DNA from: Pseudomonadota bacterium
GTDB taxonomy: Bacteria; Pseudomonadota; Alphaproteobacteria; Acetobacterales; Acetobacteraceae
NCBI GenBank assembly: GCA_021784255.1
Contig: JAJXSZ010000004.1
Span: 1-31,073, forward strand
Direction of reading: 5' to 3'
Length of the DNA stretch: 31,073 nucleotides
Position numbers and translations under genes: made by a program. The notes under the pieces are model-generated. The model did not search any database. It was given only the letters and a program-made list of their open reading frames with translations, and had not been told where the DNA came from. Below are positions 11,213-19,465 of the stretch, piece after piece. The first letter of the stretch is position 1, and every line of letters begins with the position of its first letter.

Positions 11213-13006
11213 ATGGCAGACGATGCAAAACCCTCAGTGAAGCGACTGCGCAGCCGGCGGTGGTTTGACGACCGCAACGATCCCGGCATGACCGCGCTCT
11301 ACATCGAGCGCTACCTCAATTTCGGGCTGACGCGCGAGGAGCTGCAGGGCGGCAAGCCGGTCATCGGCATCGCCCAGACCGGCTCGGACCTCTCGCCCTG
11401 CAACCGCCACCATCTGGATCTCGCGGTGCGCGTGCGCGATGGCATCCGCGACGCCGGCGGCATCCCGCTCGAATTCCCCACCCACCCGATCCAGGAGACC
11501 GGCAAGCGCCCCACCGCGGCCCTCGACCGCAACCTCGCCTATCTCTCGCTGGTCGAGGTGCTGCACGGCTACCCGCTCGACGGCGTGGTGCTGACTACCG
11601 GCTGCGACAAGACGACCCCCGCCTGCCTGATGGCGGCGGCGACCGTGAACATCCCGGCGATCGTGCTGTCCGGCGGACCGATGCTGGACGGCTGGTACAA
11701 GGGCAAGCTCGCTGGTTCCGGGACCGTCGTCTGGGAGGCGCGCAAGCTGCACGCCGAGGGCAAGATCGACTGGGAGGAGTTCATGACCATGGTTGCCTCC
11801 TCCGCGCCGTCGGTGGGGCACTGCAACACCATGGGCACGGCGCTGTCGATGAACTCGCTGGCCGAAGCGCTGGGCATGTCCTTGCCCGGCTGCGCCGCCA
11901 TCCCGGGCCCATACCGCGAGCGCGGGCAGATGGCCTTCGAGACGGGCCGGCGCATCGTCGGCATGGTGCGCGAGAACCTCCGCCCCTCCGACATCATGAC
12001 CAAGGCCGCGTTCGAGAACGCCGTGGTCGCGGCGGCGGCGCTCGGCGCAAGCTCGAACTGCCCGATCCACATGGTCGCGATCGCGCGGCACATGGGCGTC
12101 GATCACACGCTCGATGACTGGCAGCGCCTCGGGCCGGACATTCCGCTGCTCGTCGATTGCCAGCCGGCCGGCCGCTTCCTTGGCGAGCGCTTCCACCGTG
12201 CCGGCGGCGTGCCCGCGGTGATGGCGGAGCTGCTCGCCGCCGACAAGCTGCGCGGCAACGCCATGACCGTCACCGGCCGCACGCTGGAGGAAAACCTCGC
12301 CGGGCTCGCGCCGCCCGACCGCGACGTGATCCGCGCCTACCGCGAGCCGCTCAAGCCGGCCGCCGGCTATGTCGTCCTCTCCGGCAACCTGTTCGACAAC
12401 GCGGTGATGAAGACCAGCGTGATCGACGCCGAGTTCCGCGAACGTTTCCTTTCCGATCCAAGCCGGCCCAACGTGTTCGAGGGCCGCGCGGTGGTGTTCG
12501 AAGGCCCCGAGGACTACCACGCCCGCATCGAGGATCCGTCGCTCGGCATTGGCGAAGACTCGCTGCTGGTGATCCGCAATTGCGGCCCCGTCGGCTATCC
12601 GGGCAGCGCCGAGGTGGTGAACATGCAGCCGCCGGCAGCGCTGCTCAGACGCGGCATCAGCGAGCTGCCGACGATGGGGGACGGACGCCAGAGCGGCACC
12701 TCGGGCTCGCCCTCGATCCTCAATGTCTCGCCCGAAGCCGCGGTCGGCGGCGGGCTTGCCCTGCTCAGGACCGGCGATCGCGTGCGGATCGACCTCAACA
12801 CGCGCCGGGTCGACGTGCTGCTGGCCGAAGGCGAGCTGGCGGCGCGGCGCGCCGCCTGGACGCCGCCGACGCTTGAGCACAAGACGCCGTGGGAGGAGAT
12901 CTATCGCTCGATGGTGGGCCAGCTCGGTGACGGCGGCTGCCTCGAGCCCGCCACGCTCTATCTCGACATCCTCGAGACCCGCGGCGAGAGCCGCCACAAC
13001 CATTGA
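11213..13006 (+). CDS. xylD: IlvD/Edd-family sugar-acid dehydratase, xylonate dehydratase-like
   Basis: This encodes 597 aa. It resembles Caulobacter D-xylonate dehydratase XylD throughout, as I remember that sequence, down to a C-terminus ending RHNH. The three conserved Cys that bind the Fe-S cluster in this family are Cys63 (SPCNRHH), Cys130 (TTGCDKTTPA) and Cys203 (GHCNTMGTA). Other matches are LSGGPMLDGW, FHRAGGVPAVMAELL and LPTMGDGRQSGTSGSPSILN. The enzyme removes water from an aldonic acid to give a 2-keto-3-deoxy acid; pentonates are the best guess, but related members act on arabinonate, fuconate and galactonate. The ATG follows GGGGAGA. The SDR and FAH genes immediately downstream would process the product. 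Confidence 0.9.
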   Translation: MADDAKPSVKRLRSRRWFDDRNDPGMTALYIERYLNFGLTREELQGGKPVIGIAQTGSDLSPCNRHHLDLAVRVRDGIRDAGGIPLEFPTHPIQETGKRPTAALDRNLAYLSLVEVLHGYPLDGVVLTTGCDKTTPACLMAAATVNIPAIVLSGGPMLDGWYKGKLAGSGTVVWEARKLHAEGKIDWEEFMTMVASSAPSVGHCNTMGTALSMNSLAEALGMSLPGCAAIPGPYRERGQMAFETGRRIVGMVRENLRPSDIMTKAAFENAVVAAAALGASSNCPIHMVAIARHMGVDHTLDDWQRLGPDIPLLVDCQPAGRFLGERFHRAGGVPAVMAELLAADKLRGNAMTVTGRTLEENLAGLAPPDRDVIRAYREPLKPAAGYVVLSGNLFDNAVMKTSVIDAEFRERFLSDPSRPNVFEGRAVVFEGPEDYHARIEDPSLGIGEDSLLVIRNCGPVGYPGSAEVVNMQPPAALLRRGISELPTMGDGRQSGTSGSPSILNVSPEAAVGGGLALLRTGDRVRIDLNTRRVDVLLAEGELAARRAAWTPPTLEHKTPWEEIYRSMVGQLGDGGCLEPATLYLDILETRGESRHNH

Positions 13007-13016
13007 AGGGCACGCC

Positions 13017-13766
13017 GTGAGTGCCCCCCTCGCCGGCAAGCGCGCCTTCGTCACCGCCGCGGCCCAGGGCATCGGCCGCGCCACCGCACTCGCCTTCGCC
13101 GAGGCCGGTGCCGAGGTGATCGCGACCGATATCGCGGCAGCCAGGCTCGCTACACTGAAGCACGCCCGGCTGCAGGTGGCGGCGCTCGATGTCCTCGACG
13201 GCGCCGCGGTGACAGCCGCCGCGAACGGCGCCGGCGCCATCGACATCCTGTTCAACTGCGCGGGCTTCGTGCACCAGGGCACCATCCTCGAAGCCAGCGA
13301 GGAGGAATGGGATTTCGGCTTCGACCTGAACGTGAAGTCGATGTTCCGGACCATTCGTGCCTTCCTGCCCGGCATGCTGGAGCGCGGGCACGGCACCATC
13401 ATCAACATGGCCTCGGTGTGCAGCTCCGTGAAAGGCCTGCCGAACCGCCTGATCTACGGCGCCACCAAGGCGGCGGTGGTCGGGCTGACCAAGCAGGTTG
13501 CCGCCGATGTCGTCACCCGCGGCGTGCGCTGCAACTGCCTCTGTCCCGGCACGGTGGCAAGCCCGTCGCTGGTCGAGCGTATCGAGGCGAATGCGACCGC
13601 CGCCGGCAGCGTCGAGGCGGCACGCGCCGCCTTCATCGCCCGCCAGCCGATGGGACGGCTTGGCACGCCGGAGGAGATCGCGGCACTGGCGGTCTATCTC
13701 GCCTCCGATGCCGCCGCCTTCGTCACCGGCCAGGCGCTGGTGATAGACGGCGGCCTCACCATTTAG
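13017..13766 (+). CDS. SDR dehydrogenase, BDH2/2-keto-3-deoxy-sugar-acid dehydrogenase-like
   Basis: This encodes 249 aa with a GTG start that has GAAGGG about 6 nt upstream, and it begins only 10 nt after the dehydratase stop. It is a classical SDR with TAAAQGIG cofactor motif (13-20), NAD-type Asp38, NCAG (80-83) and catalytic Ser133, Tyr147 and Lys151. The whole protein resembles human BDH2/DHRS6 and bacterial 2-keto-3-deoxy-L-fuconate or L-2-keto-3-deoxypentonate 4-dehydrogenases (FVHQGTILEASEEEWDF; RCNCLCPGTVASPSL; final GLTI). The likely reaction is NAD-dependent oxidation of the 4-hydroxyl of a 2-keto-3-deoxy acid to a 2,4-diketo acid. This fits its place between a dehydratase and an FAH hydrolase. 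Confidence 0.88.
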   Translation: MSAPLAGKRAFVTAAAQGIGRATALAFAEAGAEVIATDIAAARLATLKHARLQVAALDVLDGAAVTAAANGAGAIDILFNCAGFVHQGTILEASEEEWDFGFDLNVKSMFRTIRAFLPGMLERGHGTIINMASVCSSVKGLPNRLIYGATKAAVVGLTKQVAADVVTRGVRCNCLCPGTVASPSLVERIEANATAAGSVEAARAAFIARQPMGRLGTPEEIAALAVYLASDAAAFVTGQALVIDGGLTI

Positions 13767-13826
13767 GCCGCGCGGCTGGGGTCCTATCGAGGGGCCGCGC
13801 ATCATCCGTTCGAAGGGAAAAACGCC

Positions 13827-14672
13827 ATGAAGCTGCTTCGTTATGGACCGCCCGGCGCCGAGCAGCCGGGAATGCTCGATCGCGACGGGAAGCTGCGCGA
13901 CCTCTCGGCGCACCTCCGCGACGTCGATGGCAGCGCCATCGCGCCCGCGAGCCTCGCCCGGCTGGCCGCCATCGACCCCGCTAGCCTGCCGCTCGTCGCC
14001 AGCAGCCCGCGGCTGGGCGCCTGCGTCGCGCGACCGCTCAATTTCGTTTGCATCGGCCTCAACTATGCCGACCACGCCGCCGAGACCGGCGCCGCGATCC
14101 CCAAGGAGCCGATCGTCTTCCTGAAGTCGCTCGGAGCGTATTCCGGCCCCAACGACGATGTGAAGATCCCGCGCGGCTCCAGCAAGACGGACTGGGAAGT
14201 CGAGCTCGGCATCGTCATCGGCAGCACCGCCCGTTATGTGACGGAAGCCGCGGCGCTGGCGCATGTCGCCGGCTACTGCGTGGTCAACGACGTCAGCGAG
14301 CGCGAGTTCCAGATCGAGCGCGGCGGCACCTGGGACAAGGGCAAGGGATGCGACACGTTCGGCCCCACCGGACCGTGGCTGGTGACGAAGGACGAGGTGG
14401 CGGATCCGCAGAACCTGCGGCTGTGGACCGAGGTGGATGGCGTGCGCATGCAGGACGGCTCGACCCGGACGATGATCTTCAACGTCGTGCAGATCGTGAG
14501 CTACGTGAGCCACTTCATCACCCTGCATCCGGGCGACGTGATCGCGACCGGAACCCCGCCGGGCGTGGGCCTGGGCAAGAAGCCGACGCCGATCTTCCTC
14601 AAGCCCGGCCAGACGATGCGCCTCGGGATCGAGGGGCTGGGCGAGCAGACGCAAAAGCTGGTCGCTGCGTGA
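13827..14672 (+). CDS. Fumarylacetoacetate hydrolase-family protein (2,4-diketo-3-deoxy acid hydrolase candidate)
   Basis: This encodes 281 aa. The FAH-fold core includes NFVCIGLNYADHAAETGAAI and PKEPIVFLKS, with metal-ligand-type residues Glu124 and Glu126 (DWEVELG) and Asp155 (VNDVSERE). QIERGGTWDKGKGCDTFGPT and DVIATGTPPGVGLGKKP follow. This subgroup includes L-2,4-diketo-3-deoxyfuconate hydrolase and 2,4-dioxopentonate hydrolase, which cleave the C-C bond to pyruvate plus lactate or glycolate. The neighbouring dehydratase and SDR favour that role over generic acylpyruvase or ureidoglycolate lyase annotations. GAAGGG precedes the ATG. The stop overlaps the next gene's start by 4 nt. Confidence 0.9.
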   Translation: MKLLRYGPPGAEQPGMLDRDGKLRDLSAHLRDVDGSAIAPASLARLAAIDPASLPLVASSPRLGACVARPLNFVCIGLNYADHAAETGAAIPKEPIVFLKSLGAYSGPNDDVKIPRGSSKTDWEVELGIVIGSTARYVTEAAALAHVAGYCVVNDVSEREFQIERGGTWDKGKGCDTFGPTGPWLVTKDEVADPQNLRLWTEVDGVRMQDGSTRTMIFNVVQIVSYVSHFITLHPGDVIATGTPPGVGLGKKPTPIFLKPGQTMRLGIEGLGEQTQKLVAA

Positions 14673-16135
14673 ACGGCGGCGGGCGGCTCACCGCCGCCCG
14701 TGCGCTGCTGCTGCTGATCGCCCTCGCCACGCTGGCGCGGCTGGCGTTCGCCACCGCGATCGGGCTAGGCGTGGACGAAAGCTACATGGTGGCGGCGGCG
14801 CGGGTACCGGCCTGGGGCTATTTCGACCACCCACCGCTTTCCTGGTGGCTGGTCACCGCGGCGGTGCGCCTGGCGGGCAGCGAAGCAAGGCTGGTCGTCC
14901 GTGCGCCGTTCATCCTGCTGTTCGCGTTCTCGACCTGGCTGATGGCGCGCTTCACCCACGATCTCGCGGCCGGCGACGAGGAAGCGCGGCGCTGGGCCGG
15001 CGTGCGCGCCGCTCTCTGGTTTAGCCTCGCTCCCATTTTCGGCGTCGTCATGGGCAGTTGGGTGCTGCCGGACGGACCGCTGATCGTCGCCCTGCTCGGC
15101 GCCGGCGTGCTGTTCCTGCGGGCGCTGGATACCGGCAAGCTCGCCTGGTGGCTCGCCGCCGGCGCCGCGCTGGGGCTCGCTGCGGATGCGAAATATTCGG
15201 CGCTGCTGCCGGCGCTGGGCGTGCTGTTCTACCTCACCACGTTCGCCGACGGGCGCCGCTGGCTGCGCCGGCCGCATCCCTGGCTCGCGGCGGCGATGGC
15301 GCTGGCGGCTTTTGCTCCCGTGCTGTGGTGGAACGCGCACCACCACTGGGCCAGTCTGGCCTTCCAGGGCGGGCGGGTGGACGGGCATCGTTTCAACCCG
15401 CTGGGGCCGTTCCTGCTGCTCGCGAGCGGCGCGGCGTTGCTGCTGCCGTGGTCATGGTGGTGGATCCTCCGCCGCCTGCCGCGCGCTTGGCGCGACCGGC
15501 GCTGGCGCCTCTGCGCCAGCGTTGCCGCGCCGTCGGTGCTGCTGTTCGTGCTGGTCGCGCTGTTCTCGCGCGGCGTGCTCGTGCACTGGCCGGTACCGGG
15601 CTACCTGTTCCTGGTGCCGCTGCTGGGCGTGATGCCGCCGCCGCGCGAAGCGGTGTGGTTCCGGCGCAGCGCCGTCCTGCTCGGCGCGCTGGCCGTCGGC
15701 TGGGTGATCGTCGTGCATACCGGCCTGATCCCGTCCGAACGCACGCGGCTGCAGGTCGCGGACTGGCGCGGCCTGCGCCGCGGCCTCGCGGCGCGCGGCC
15801 TGCTCACGCGGCCGAACACGATCATGGCCGGAGTGAACTGGGCCGAGGCGGGCAAGGTCGCCCGGGCTCTTGGTCCGCGGACGCGCATGCTCTGCGTGAA
15901 CGTCGATTGCCGGGAATTCGCTTTCTGGCCGGATGCGCTGCGGCCCGGCACGCGCAACAATTTCGGCCAGGACGTCCTGCTGATCGCGCCCGGCATGGAT
16001 ATCCACGACGTCAACTCGAGCTACGGCGACGTGTTCCGGCGCATCACCATTCTACCGCCGATCGCGGTCGAGGCTGGCGGAAGACGCAACATGATACCGC
16101 TCTATCTCGGTCACGATCTGCGGCAATGGCCCTGA
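14669..16135 (+). CDS. Glycosyltransferase family 39-type integral membrane protein
   Basis: This encodes 488 aa with about ten hydrophobic helices. The N-terminal periplasmic-loop motif VDESYM (Asp36-Glu37) is followed by YFDHPPLSWW. This pattern is typical of ArnT/PMT-type transferases that use polyprenyl-phosphate sugar donors; the acidic pair is the presumed catalytic or metal site. The C-terminal 120 or so residues form a soluble domain (ADWRGLRRGLAARGLL; TRNNFGQDVLLIAPG). The GTG start overlaps the FAH stop in GTGA, implying translational coupling. No lipid A or glycan genes are nearby, so the acceptor is unknown. It converges on the uxaA-like gene 116 nt away. Confidence 0.85.
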   Translation: MNGGGRLTAARALLLLIALATLARLAFATAIGLGVDESYMVAAARVPAWGYFDHPPLSWWLVTAAVRLAGSEARLVVRAPFILLFAFSTWLMARFTHDLAAGDEEARRWAGVRAALWFSLAPIFGVVMGSWVLPDGPLIVALLGAGVLFLRALDTGKLAWWLAAGAALGLAADAKYSALLPALGVLFYLTTFADGRRWLRRPHPWLAAAMALAAFAPVLWWNAHHHWASLAFQGGRVDGHRFNPLGPFLLLASGAALLLPWSWWWILRRLPRAWRDRRWRLCASVAAPSVLLFVLVALFSRGVLVHWPVPGYLFLVPLLGVMPPPREAVWFRRSAVLLGALAVGWVIVVHTGLIPSERTRLQVADWRGLRRGLAARGLLTRPNTIMAGVNWAEAGKVARALGPRTRMLCVNVDCREFAFWPDALRPGTRNNFGQDVLLIAPGMDIHDVNSSYGDVFRRITILPPIAVEAGGRRNMIPLYLGHDLRQWP

Positions 16136-16154
16136 AGCGCTGACCGGCCGGATG

Positions 16155-16170
16155 CCGCGCGCGAGCGCGG
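16155..16170. terminator. Short hairpin between convergent genes
   Basis: Arms CCGCGC (16155-16160) and GCGCGG (16165-16170) flank a GCGA tetraloop in the 116-nt gap between the converging GT39 and UxaA-like genes. It is compatible with a weak two-way terminator. There is no T-tract. Confidence 0.35.
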
Positions 16171-16251
16171 GGGTTGCGCGCGATGACATCATCACCACGA
16201 ACGATCCGGCCACGTCGCCATCCCGGCCCGGCAAGCCCGGCGCCGGAACGG

Positions 16252-17772
16252 CTACATCGTCGCCCCGATGGTCCAGGGGGCGAACTCGTCGGCACCGAAA
16301 TCGTATGTTTCGCTCTTCGTCCGCTCGCCGGAGGCAACCCGCAGCATTGCCTCGAAGATGCGCTCGCCACAGGCCGCGACATCCTCCTCGCCATCGGCGA
16401 TGGTACCGCAATTGATGTCCATGTCCTCCTCCATGCGGCGGAACATGGGCGTGTTGGTTGCGAGCTTGATGGAGGGGGCCGGCTTGCAGCCGAACACGCT
16501 GCCGCGGCCGGTGGTGAAGCAGACGAGATTGGCTCCGCCCGCGACCTGGCCGGTGGCCGCCACCGGGTCGTAGCCCGGCGTGTCCATGAACACGAAGCCC
16601 CGCTTCGTCACTTCCTCGGCGTAGGCCACGACATCGACGAGGTTGGTGCTGCCGGCCTTGGCCATGGCACCGAGCGACTTTTCCAGGATCGTCGTGAGCC
16701 CTCCCGCCTTGTTGCCCGGCGAGGGATTGGCGTTCATCTCCGCCCCCTCGCGGCGCGTGTATTCTTCCCACCAGCGCATCAGCCCGACGAGCTTCTCGCC
16801 GACGTCCCGGCTGGTCGCGCGCCGCGTGAGCAGATGTTCCGCGCCATAGGTCTCCGGCGTCTCGGAAAGGATCACCGTGCCGCCATGGCGCACCAGGAGG
16901 TCGCTCGCCGCCCCCAGCGCCGGATTCGCGGTGATGCCGGAATAACCATCCGAGCCGCCGCATTGCAGCGCCACGGTCAGGTGCGAGGCGGGCACGCTCT
17001 CGCGCGTCACGCGATCGGCATCGGCCAGCGCTTCGCGCACGAAGGCGATGCCCGCTTGCACCGTCTTGCGCGTGCCGCCCATCTCCTGGATGTCCATGCT
17101 GCGCAGCCTTCCGGCGAGCTTTTGCTCCTGCACCAGTCCGCCGAGCTGGTTCACCTCGCAGCCGAGGCCGAGCACGATGACCGCGGCAAAGTTGGGATGG
17201 CGCGCATAGCCGCCCAGCGTGCGGCGCAGTAACGCCAGCGGCTCTTGCTGCGTCATGCCGCAGCCGGTCTTGTGGGTGAGCGCGACGACCCCGTCGACAT
17301 TGGGATAGGCCGCCAGCGGGTCATCCCCGCCGAACGGCGACTTCCGGAACGCATCCGCAACAAGCTGCGCCGCATGGGCGGAACAATTCACGCTGGTGAG
17401 GATGCCGATGTAGTTGCGCGTCGCGACCCGTCCGTCCGGCCGCCGTATCCCCATGAAATGGGCCGCCCGATCAACATAGGCGGTCGGGCGTGCATCCACG
17501 CCCCAGGCATAGTCGCGGTCGAAATCGCCCATCGCGCAATTGTGGACATGCACGTGCTCGCCCGGCGCGATCGGGCGGGTCGCGAAGCCGATGATCTGCC
17601 CGTAGCGGCGGATCGCCTCGCCCGTCGCGTGCGCCCGCACCGCGACCTTGTGGCCGGGCGGGATACGCGAGGTCGTGGTCACGCCTGCGACCTCGGTTCC
17701 CGCCGGCAACGCGGCGCGGGCGATGACGACGCCGTCGCCTGCATTCAATCGGATGAACAGCGGCGGCGCCAT
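16252..17772 (-). CDS. UxaA-family sugar-acid dehydratase (altronate/galactarate dehydratase type)
   Basis: This encodes 506 aa, full length for a UxaA-type protein with fused domains. The N-terminal SAF-like domain (about 1-95) contains ARAALPAGTEV and FATRPIAPGEHVHVHNCAMG. The catalytic region follows, with GIRRPDGRVATRNYIGILTS, the Cys-containing THKTGCGM and GLGCEVNQ, QCGGSDGYSGITANPALG, and the C-terminal FGCKPAPSIKLATNTP and INCGTIADG. Relatives dehydrate altronate, galactarate or similar aldonates and aldarates using iron. The ATG is preferred to a GTG 3 nt upstream because AGGGGG lies 5 nt before it. It follows the aldolase gene by 18 nt in one operon, so a 2-keto-3-deoxy product cleaved by the aldolase is likely. 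Confidence 0.9.
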   Translation of the reverse strand: MAPPLFIRLNAGDGVVIARAALPAGTEVAGVTTTSRIPPGHKVAVRAHATGEAIRRYGQIIGFATRPIAPGEHVHVHNCAMGDFDRDYAWGVDARPTAYVDRAAHFMGIRRPDGRVATRNYIGILTSVNCSAHAAQLVADAFRKSPFGGDDPLAAYPNVDGVVALTHKTGCGMTQQEPLALLRRTLGGYARHPNFAAVIVLGLGCEVNQLGGLVQEQKLAGRLRSMDIQEMGGTRKTVQAGIAFVREALADADRVTRESVPASHLTVALQCGGSDGYSGITANPALGAASDLLVRHGGTVILSETPETYGAEHLLTRRATSRDVGEKLVGLMRWWEEYTRREGAEMNANPSPGNKAGGLTTILEKSLGAMAKAGSTNLVDVVAYAEEVTKRGFVFMDTPGYDPVAATGQVAGGANLVCFTTGRGSVFGCKPAPSIKLATNTPMFRRMEEDMDINCGTIADGEEDVAACGERIFEAMLRVASGERTKSETYDFGADEFAPWTIGATM

Positions 17773-17790
17773 CACAACCCCCTTACCGGA

Positions 17791-18567
17791 TCAGGCGATA
17801 CCCTTGCTGCCCTTGCGCGTCTCCGCGACCGCGGCCTTCGCTGCCGTCGCCAGCAGCCCGCTGTCATTGGAGAGGGTGACGAGGCGGAACCCCATGCCGA
17901 TCGCCCGCGCGGCATAAGCCGCCCCACCGGTGTGGATCCCCGCAAAAATGCCGCGCTTGCCGCATTCCTTGAGGACCTTGTCGTAGATCTTGAGGATCTC
18001 CGGTTCCTCGCGGTCGAGCTTGGGCACGAGCCCGTAGGAAAAGCCGAGATCGGACGGGCCGATATAGACGCCGGCGATGCCCTCGACATCGAGGATGGCC
18101 TCGAGATTCTTCACCGCGCTACGGGTCTCGATCATCGGGATGCACAGCGTCTCGTCGTTGGCGACCTTCTGGTAGTTGGTCGCCTCGCCGTACATCGCCG
18201 CCCGGATCGGCCCGTTGCTGCGCGTGCCGAGCGGCGGGTACTTGCAGGCGGAGACGAAGGCCTCGGCTTCCTTCTTCGTGTTCACCATCGGGCAGATGAC
18301 GCCATAGGCGCCGCCGTCGAGGACCTTGCCGATGATGCCGGGCTCGTTCCACGGCACGCGCACCATCGGCGTCACCGGGTGCGCCTGCATCGCCTGGAAA
18401 CAGGCCACCATCGAGAGGTAGTCCTGCACGCCGTGCTGGAGGTCGACCGTGACCGAGTCGAAGCCGCACTGGGCCATTACTTCCGCCGAGAACCCGGACG
18501 GAATGGCGAGCCACCCGTTGACGACCGCCTTGCCCTCCGCCCAGCGTTTCTTGACGTTATTGGCCAT
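17791..18567 (-). CDS. HpcH/HpaI-family class II 2-keto-3-deoxy acid aldolase
   Basis: This encodes 258 aa. It matches the HpaI/KDR aldolase pattern with His45 (VDLQHG), Arg70 (MVRVPWNEP), Glu147 (PMIET) and Asp173 (IGPSDLG). Those correspond to the general base, substrate-binding Arg and metal ligands of this family. GGAYGVICPMVNT and YPPLGTRSNGP are further signatures. Such enzymes reversibly cleave 2-keto-3-deoxy acids to pyruvate and an aldehyde. The ATG has GGGAG about 9 nt upstream. It precedes the UxaA-like dehydratase by 18 nt, suggesting a dehydratase-aldolase pair for one sugar acid. The exact aldehyde product is not deducible. Confidence 0.92.
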   Translation of the reverse strand: MANNVKKRWAEGKAVVNGWLAIPSGFSAEVMAQCGFDSVTVDLQHGVQDYLSMVACFQAMQAHPVTPMVRVPWNEPGIIGKVLDGGAYGVICPMVNTKKEAEAFVSACKYPPLGTRSNGPIRAAMYGEATNYQKVANDETLCIPMIETRSAVKNLEAILDVEGIAGVYIGPSDLGFSYGLVPKLDREEPEILKIYDKVLKECGKRGIFAGIHTGGAAYAARAIGMGFRLVTLSNDSGLLATAAKAAVAETRKGSKGIA

Positions 18568-18630
18568 GATGCGTTTCTCCCGAAGAAATGAGAGCCGCAC
18601 GCTAGGCGCCGCACCGGGCCCGGTCAAACC

Positions 18631-19314
18631 TCAGGCGGCCAGAAATCCCACCGTATCGCCTTCGAGGACGGCCGCCGTCAGCGGCCCGCCGAGCGCCGCG
18701 CCGGTGTCGATGCCGATGCGGTTGGCGCGGATCGCCGGCGCCGGAACGGGCGTGTGCCCATGCACCACCACGACACCGAAATCTGCCTCCGAGGCAAGGA
18801 AGGGCTGGCGGATCGAAACCAGGTCGGCGGCGAGCTGCCGGTCCGGCGCGATCCCGGGCCGGATGCCGGCATGGACGAAGAGATAGCCGCCCGCACGATG
18901 CATCAGCGCGAGGCCGCGCAGGAAGCCGAGCGAGGCGCGCGCCATCCGCGCCGACCATTCCGCCGCCGGCACCGCCGCATCGATGCCCAGGCTGGCCAGC
19001 GTTGCGCCGCCACCCTGGTGGAGGAAATCGGTGGCCGCCGGCGCATCGCCCGCGAGCGCGTCGAGCAGCGTGCGTTCGTGGTTGCCCATCAGGTTGACCA
19101 CGCCCGCCCGCCCGATCCGCCTGAGCCCGGAAAGCCGCGCCAGCACCTTCGCGGAATCCGGCCCGCGATCGATGTAGTCGCCGAGATGCACCACCGTCGC
19201 CGCGGCCACCGGCCGGCTGCGCAGATCCGCCGCGATCAGGGCATGCAGCGTGCCGAGCCGCTCGTCGAGCCCATGGATGTCGCCGACCGCATAGACCCGC
19301 TGCCCGCCCGGCAT
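18631..19314 (-). CDS. PPP-family metallophosphoesterase (serine/threonine phosphatase-like)
   Basis: This encodes 227 aa with the three metallophosphatase signatures GDIHG (11-15), GDYIDRGP (45-52) and GNHE (77-80), followed by VHAGIRPG and a C-terminal GHTPV. Relatives act as protein Ser/Thr/Tyr phosphatases or as diadenosine tetraphosphate hydrolases; sequence alone does not separate these. The start at 19314 is the first Met before the catalytic core. The frame stays open upstream, but it would read through the tRNA-Leu gene, so an earlier start is rejected. It lies 47 nt downstream of the tRNA. Confidence 0.88.
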   Translation of the reverse strand: MPGGQRVYAVGDIHGLDERLGTLHALIAADLRSRPVAAATVVHLGDYIDRGPDSAKVLARLSGLRRIGRAGVVNLMGNHERTLLDALAGDAPAATDFLHQGGGATLASLGIDAAVPAAEWSARMARASLGFLRGLALMHRAGGYLFVHAGIRPGIAPDRQLAADLVSIRQPFLASEADFGVVVVHGHTPVPAPAIRANRIGIDTGAALGGPLTAAVLEGDTVGFLAA

Positions 19315-19360
19315 CCGGCCGGGCGACGGATGCAGACGGATGTCGTCGCTGCCAGGGGCC

Positions 19361-19441
19361 TGCCCGCCGGGGGACTCGAACCCCCACGCCAAAGGGCCGC
19401 GGATTTTAAGTCCGCTGCGTCTACCATTCCGCCAGGCGGGC
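19361..19441 (-). tRNA. tRNA-Leu (anticodon UAA)
   Basis: This is an 81-nt gene. Acceptor strand GCCCGCC pairs with GGCGGGC followed by A73, and CCA is not encoded. The D arm begins GCGGAATGGTAGACGC, the anticodon stem GCGGA/UCCGC closes loop CUUAAAA (anticodon UAA, genomic 19406-19408), and the variable arm is long (class II). The T arm is GGGGG-TTCGAGT-CCCCC. It starts 24 nt after the stop of the 2-hydroxyacid dehydrogenase gene on the same strand and may be processed from that transcript. Confidence 0.97.
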
Positions 19442-19465
19442 CCAACCCTGGACAAACCGTGGCGC

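Noticed and set aside
11234..13408. A 724-codon antisense frame across the dehydratase and SDR genes
   Set aside because: It spans two real genes whose catalytic residues are clear on the other strand; composition is that of a shadow frame.
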